Assembly: GCF_021462225.1 (NCBI RefSeq)
Contig: NC_061816.1
Span: 23,917,049-23,981,048 of the forward strand
Direction: 5' to 3'
From: Girardinichthys multiradiatus
Taxonomy: Eukaryota; Chordata; Actinopteri; Cyprinodontiformes; Goodeidae
DNA: 64,000 nucleotides
Positions 60,993 to 64,000 of the stretch are shown here, piece by piece (position 1 is the stretch's first letter; every line of letters starts with the position of its first letter). The notes beneath the pieces were generated by a model. It searched no databases, was not told where the DNA came from, and worked only from the letters and a program-made list of their open reading frames with translations. Position numbers and translations under genes: made by a program.

Positions 60993-61400
60993 ATGGAGCC
61001 CTTAAGACCAGAAAAAGAAGATAGTGAAATCAGTGGCTCGGAAGAAGAAGAACCATCAGAACGGGAGACCTCTGGAGCAGAGAGTGATAACAGTGAGAGT
61101 ATGTTTTCAATCCCAGTGCAGCCGGCAACCCCTCACAAGCCACTCAAAATAGGAAAAAGAAAAGGAGAAAAGAAAGCAGTGGAAGTGTTTGACATCTACC
61201 GGGTCTCGGAAAGCATGGCCAGAGATCTGACATGGGGGCCGGTTCAGGCGAATGATGGCCGTCGAGCGTACATACCAGAAGTTGGACAAAGAAATTATCA
61301 ATTCCCGGCTGTATGGGCTGATTGCCTAGAAGACAAAATTGAAGAAAAGAAGGCCCTCTTCGAGTCCCGCAGATCAGGGACCGGAGGGCCTACCAAGTAA
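60993..61400 (+). CDS. acidic retroviral ORF between gag-like region and protease, unknown function
   Basis: 135 codons, opening MEPLRPEKEDSEISGSEEEE with a Ser/Glu-rich acidic half (residues 1-50), a basic KPLKIGKRKGEKKAVEVF segment, then an ordered-looking C-terminal half with VSESMARDLTWGPVQANDG. It is uninterrupted and follows the gag-like stop by one base. Its TAA overlaps the protease-frame ATG (TAATG at 61398-61402). It could be a distinct accessory/structural protein or the C-terminal part of gag. I do not recognise it. Confidence 0.55.
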   Translation: MEPLRPEKEDSEISGSEEEEPSERETSGAESDNSESMFSIPVQPATPHKPLKIGKRKGEKKAVEVFDIYRVSESMARDLTWGPVQANDGRRAYIPEVGQRNYQFPAVWADCLEDKIEEKKALFESRRSGTGGPTK

Positions 61401-61612
61401 TGATGACACGGCCGCGAGTCACCCTGGAAAATGCCTACTGGAAGGGAAACGAAATCTACACCGAAGTGGGAAAAGAACCCTATCTAGTGGACACAGGGGC
61501 TGAGATGTCCATGACTCGCAGAGGCCTAAAGACGACAGGATACCTTACGGTCCAATTTGCCAACGGGACCGTGGAAGAAATGCCGTATGGAACTTGGCAA
61601 GGAATCATTTAG
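61400..61612 (+). pseudogene. retroviral aspartic protease
   Basis: 71 codons with the catalytic box YLVDTGAEMSM (about 61481-61513) and preceding EVGKEP strand. A TAG at 61610-61612 cuts the frame, after which it continues to 61795 without clear homology. Proteases of this type are homodimers that cut the viral polyproteins. The expected flap and ILGRD-like end are not clearly visible. Confidence 0.75.
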
Positions 61613-61699
61613 GTGAAGGGTCCATACAACCTCATCACCATCACAGACTTGAAAGAACTCAACAAACCATTTGGAGAGCGTCGCTCTATATCACAAAGG

Positions 61700-62985
61700 C
61701 TGAGCCAGCTGCAGTCAAGGTTAGTAAAAGTAGGATCGACTCAGGGGGAACCGGGGCTCAAGAGTGGTACAAAGCAGTGGATGTGCCAGAAGTAACTGAA
61801 CAAAAGCTGAAAGAAAGCAACTTCTCCCCATCTGGGAAAGAGAAGTTACGGAAGATCATCACTTCAGCTAATGTTGCCCGGTTCAAGAACGACTGTGGAG
61901 ATTTGGGACCGAAGTATGTACACCTCATAGAAGGGGGAGTGCATCCACCTGTTCGACAGTACCCCTTGAACCCGGGTGCTGTTGAAGAAATGGACAAAAT
62001 AGTAAAAGAGTTAAGTGCTCTAGGGATCATCAGAAAAGAGCTTAATCCCATCACTAACAGTCCCATTCAAGCTGTAAAGAAACCAGAGTCAGCAGGAGGA
62101 GGTTGGAGGCCAGTAATCAACTTCAAGGCCCTCAATCGAAGAACCATAGCAAACCGAGCCAGCTTAATCAATCCCCAAGGAGCATTGAAGATGCTAAGAG
62201 TCAAGAAATATAAATCCTGCATTGACTTAGCAAATGGATTTTTCTCCCTCAGACTCGCAAAGCAATCACAAGGCAAGACAGCATTTACACACAAAGGCAA
62301 GAGTTATGTGTGGCAAAGGTTACCTCAGGGGTACAAAATCTCCCCTAATGTGTTCCAGTCAGCAGTGATGGAAGTTTTGGGTGACCTAGGAGCAACAGTG
62401 TACATAGATGATGTGTTAATTGCAGACGACACTGAAGAGGAGCACCTAGAGAGACTGCAAACAGTGGTGGAGAGAATCACAGCAGCAGGTTTGAAGCTGA
62501 ATCTCAAGAAATGCCAGTTTGGACAGTTTCAGGTGAACTACCTAGGGTTCCAACTAACAACAGATTTGGGACTCTCAGAAGGATATCGAGAGAAGCTAGC
62601 ACAAATCAAGCCACCAGAATCCGAAAATGATCTACAAAAGATTTTGGGACTCTGCAACTATGTGAGAGATCATGTTCCTAGTTATCAAAGATATGCTAAG
62701 CCTTTATATGCCTGCCTGAAGAAGCGAGAAGGAGATGAAAAAATGACAAAGAAAAACTTGACATGGACTGCATCGAACCAGAACGATCTGGATAAGCTCA
62801 AAAGAGCAATCCAAGAAGCCGTGAGGTTGGAACCAAGGAGCTTGACTGAAAAGTTGGTGGCCGAGATCAGCTGTGAAGATGAAGACTCCATGCTAAAAGT
62901 AAGCAATGAAAATGGGGGGCTAGTAACATTGTGGAGTTACACTCTGTCATCAGTAGAGAAGAAATTCCCCCAAGAAGAAAAATAG
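61700..62985 (+). pseudogene. retroviral reverse transcriptase
   Basis: Open for over 400 codons: HPPVRQYPLNPGAVEEMDKI (61940), NSPIQAVKKPESAGGGWRPV, SCIDLANGFFSLRL (first catalytic Asp, about 62222), RLPQGYKISPNVFQSAV, the YIDDVLIADD box (62401), FQVNYLGFQLT (thumb start), LQKILGLCNYVRDHVPSY (connection). All three catalytic Asp are present. It is in a different frame from the protease (shift near 61700) and ends at TAG 62983-62985. The LANGFF motif and thumb pattern resemble spuma-like polymerases. Confidence 0.88.
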
Positions 62986-63640
62986 TTAACAGTGCTTGCC
63001 AGATACTGGAGTACCTTAAAAGACCTAGCACAAGGACAGCAGATTAAAGTCATCACTCAGAGCCAAGTCCACAAGTATCTCAGGAAAGGGACTGTGGAAA
63101 GCACAAAAGCAACCAATACAAGGTGGGGAAGATGGGAAGACCCAGACCTTGAAATTGGCCCAGCACAACCAGCTAACAAGAAAACACCCTTAGAGCCGTC
63201 CGTGACAGAAAGGCCGCCAGAATGGGTCCTATACACTGATGGGTCGAAGAAAGGACTGGATCAGATGGCCTACTGGGAGTTTATTCTCAAACAGCACGGT
63301 CAAGAGAGGTGCCGCCAGAAAGGTAAAACTCCCGGCAGTGCACAAACGGGAGAAGTAACAGCAGTGCTGGAAGGAATGTTAGAGGAATGTTAGAAAAGAA
63401 GAATCAAGACAGCAAAAATAATCACAGACAGCCGCTACTGTGCACAGGCCTTGAACGAAGACTTATCCACCTGGGAAGAGAATGGATTTGAAAGCGCCAA
63501 GGGAAAGTTAGTGGCACATCATGACCTGTGGAAGAAGATCGCCGAGTTAAGAATGAGCTTAGAACTTGAGGTGGAGCACCAGAAGGCTCATACCCGAGAA
63601 GGGGCTCACTGGCGTGGAAATGATGAGGTGGATCGCTATG
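62986..63640 (+). pseudogene. retroviral RNase H
   Basis: Same frame as RT, after a TAG at 62983-62985. A connection segment leads to PPEWVLYTDGSKKGLDQMAY (first Asp at about 63238), TGEVTAVLEGMLEEC (Glu), a TAG at 63391-63393, ITDSRYCAQALNE (third acidic residue, 63421) and AHTREGAHWRGNDEVDRYVQ (His/Asp end). The order of acidic residues is that of retroviral RNase H, which degrades the RNA strand. Confidence 0.82.
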
Positions 63641-63689
63641 TTCAACAAAGAAAAGTTGTCTTTGTCGGGATCGAGAAGTGGGACAAAAC

Positions 63690-64000
63690 GCCACAAGGAT
63701 GGGCGGTCCCTGAAGAGTACGTGGATGAGGTAGTACGGAGCATGCATGCGGCCTTAGGACATGCAGGCGTGCTGCCTACCCGTAAAGAATTGGAAGAACA
63801 GGACCTCTGGATCCCTATGAAACACATCCGCCGAGTACTACGGGACTGTGAAATATGTGGTCAATACAACGCAGGACGCCGTGGACAGCGGCTAGAAGGT
63901 CTGACCATCAAGAGCACCATACCCTGGGGCTCAGTATGCATGGATGTCGCGGGCCCCATGGGGATAACAGGGAAGAAAGGTGAAAAATACCTCCTGGTGC
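63690..64000 (+). pseudogene. retroviral integrase, N-terminal part, cut by the window end
   Basis: Zinc-binding HH-CC module: MHAALGHAGVLPTRKELEEQ then LRDCEICGQYNAG (63743-63877), followed by the beginning of the catalytic core with the first Asp in WGSVCMDVAGPMG (63928-63966). No stop is seen up to 64000. The enzyme inserts viral DNA into chromosomes. The remaining core, env and 3' LTR should lie beyond the window. Confidence 0.85.

Larger units (their letters stand above)
53390..64000 (+). mobile_element. plus-strand endogenous retrovirus-like element, continues past the window
   Basis: Order: candidate promoter (TATATAAA 53663-53670), long leader or LTR, primer-binding site (54766-54783), gag-like region with a macro-domain-like segment (about 55280-56945), hAT insertion (56954-60869), an acidic ORF (60993-61400), protease (61400-61612), RT (to 62985), RNase H, integrase zinc-binding and start of the catalytic core (to 64000). 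RT features (QYPLNP, IDLANGFF, LGLSEGY...PP...LQKILGL) resemble spuma-like (class III) more than gamma enzymes, in my reading. The 5' end is not defined, and stops interrupt most frames. Confidence 0.8.

Overview
The window reads as teleost fish nuclear DNA: AT-rich introns, GT-AG split vertebrate genes, and a very dense load of fish-type transposable elements. Three host loci are supported, all on the + strand. (1) The 3' half of a RUNX transcription factor gene (exons at 1595-1699, 4682-4885, 8756-8902 and 8979-9526), best matched to runx1. (2) A complete 12-exon donson gene (17899-28526) predicting about 581 residues, a replisome/CMG-assembly factor. (3) A single-exon claudin (36207-36875). 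RUNX1, DONSON and the CLDN8/CLDN17 pair all lie on human 21q22, so the order looks like conserved synteny, and this supports the runx1 call.

Region by region. 1-10.2 kb: runx1 introns and exons holding a Tc1-type MITE, a tRNA-like SINE with target-site duplication (TSD) and a 1.6-kb Tc1 element. 10.3-17.7 kb: intergenic graveyard of a SINE, Tc1 relics and L2-like LINE relics. 17.7-28.6 kb: donson, with a 2.67-kb APE-type LINE in one intron, bounded by a 14-bp duplication. 28.6-36.2 kb: an L2-like LINE carrying two separate Tc1-superfamily insertions. 36.2-37.5 kb: claudin. 38.8-45.3 kb: an L2-like LINE split by a DIRS-type tyrosine-recombinase retrotransposon with recognisable inverted terminal repeats and an internal complementary region. 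45.3-50.6 kb: remains of a minus-strand endogenous retrovirus (3' LTR, polypurine tract, env, integrase C-terminus) with a Tc1 copy inside. 50.6-53.4 kb: AT-rich, nothing recognised. 53.4-64.0 kb: a plus-strand retrovirus-like element (primer-binding site, gag-like region, protease, reverse transcriptase, RNase H, integrase) that runs off the window. It is interrupted by a hAT element with an 8-bp TSD, itself interrupted by a Tc1 element at TA.

The most unusual observation is that the gag-like region of the plus-strand retroviral element contains a segment (about 56201-56700) that looks like a macro (ADP-ribose-binding) domain, which is not a standard retroviral module. All transposon and viral reading frames are broken or internally deleted to some degree. 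The only long uninterrupted transposase frame is the minus-strand Tc1 copy at 46137-47099, and it has a 14-codon deletion. All calls come from reading the sequence and from remembered family features; no database search was run.
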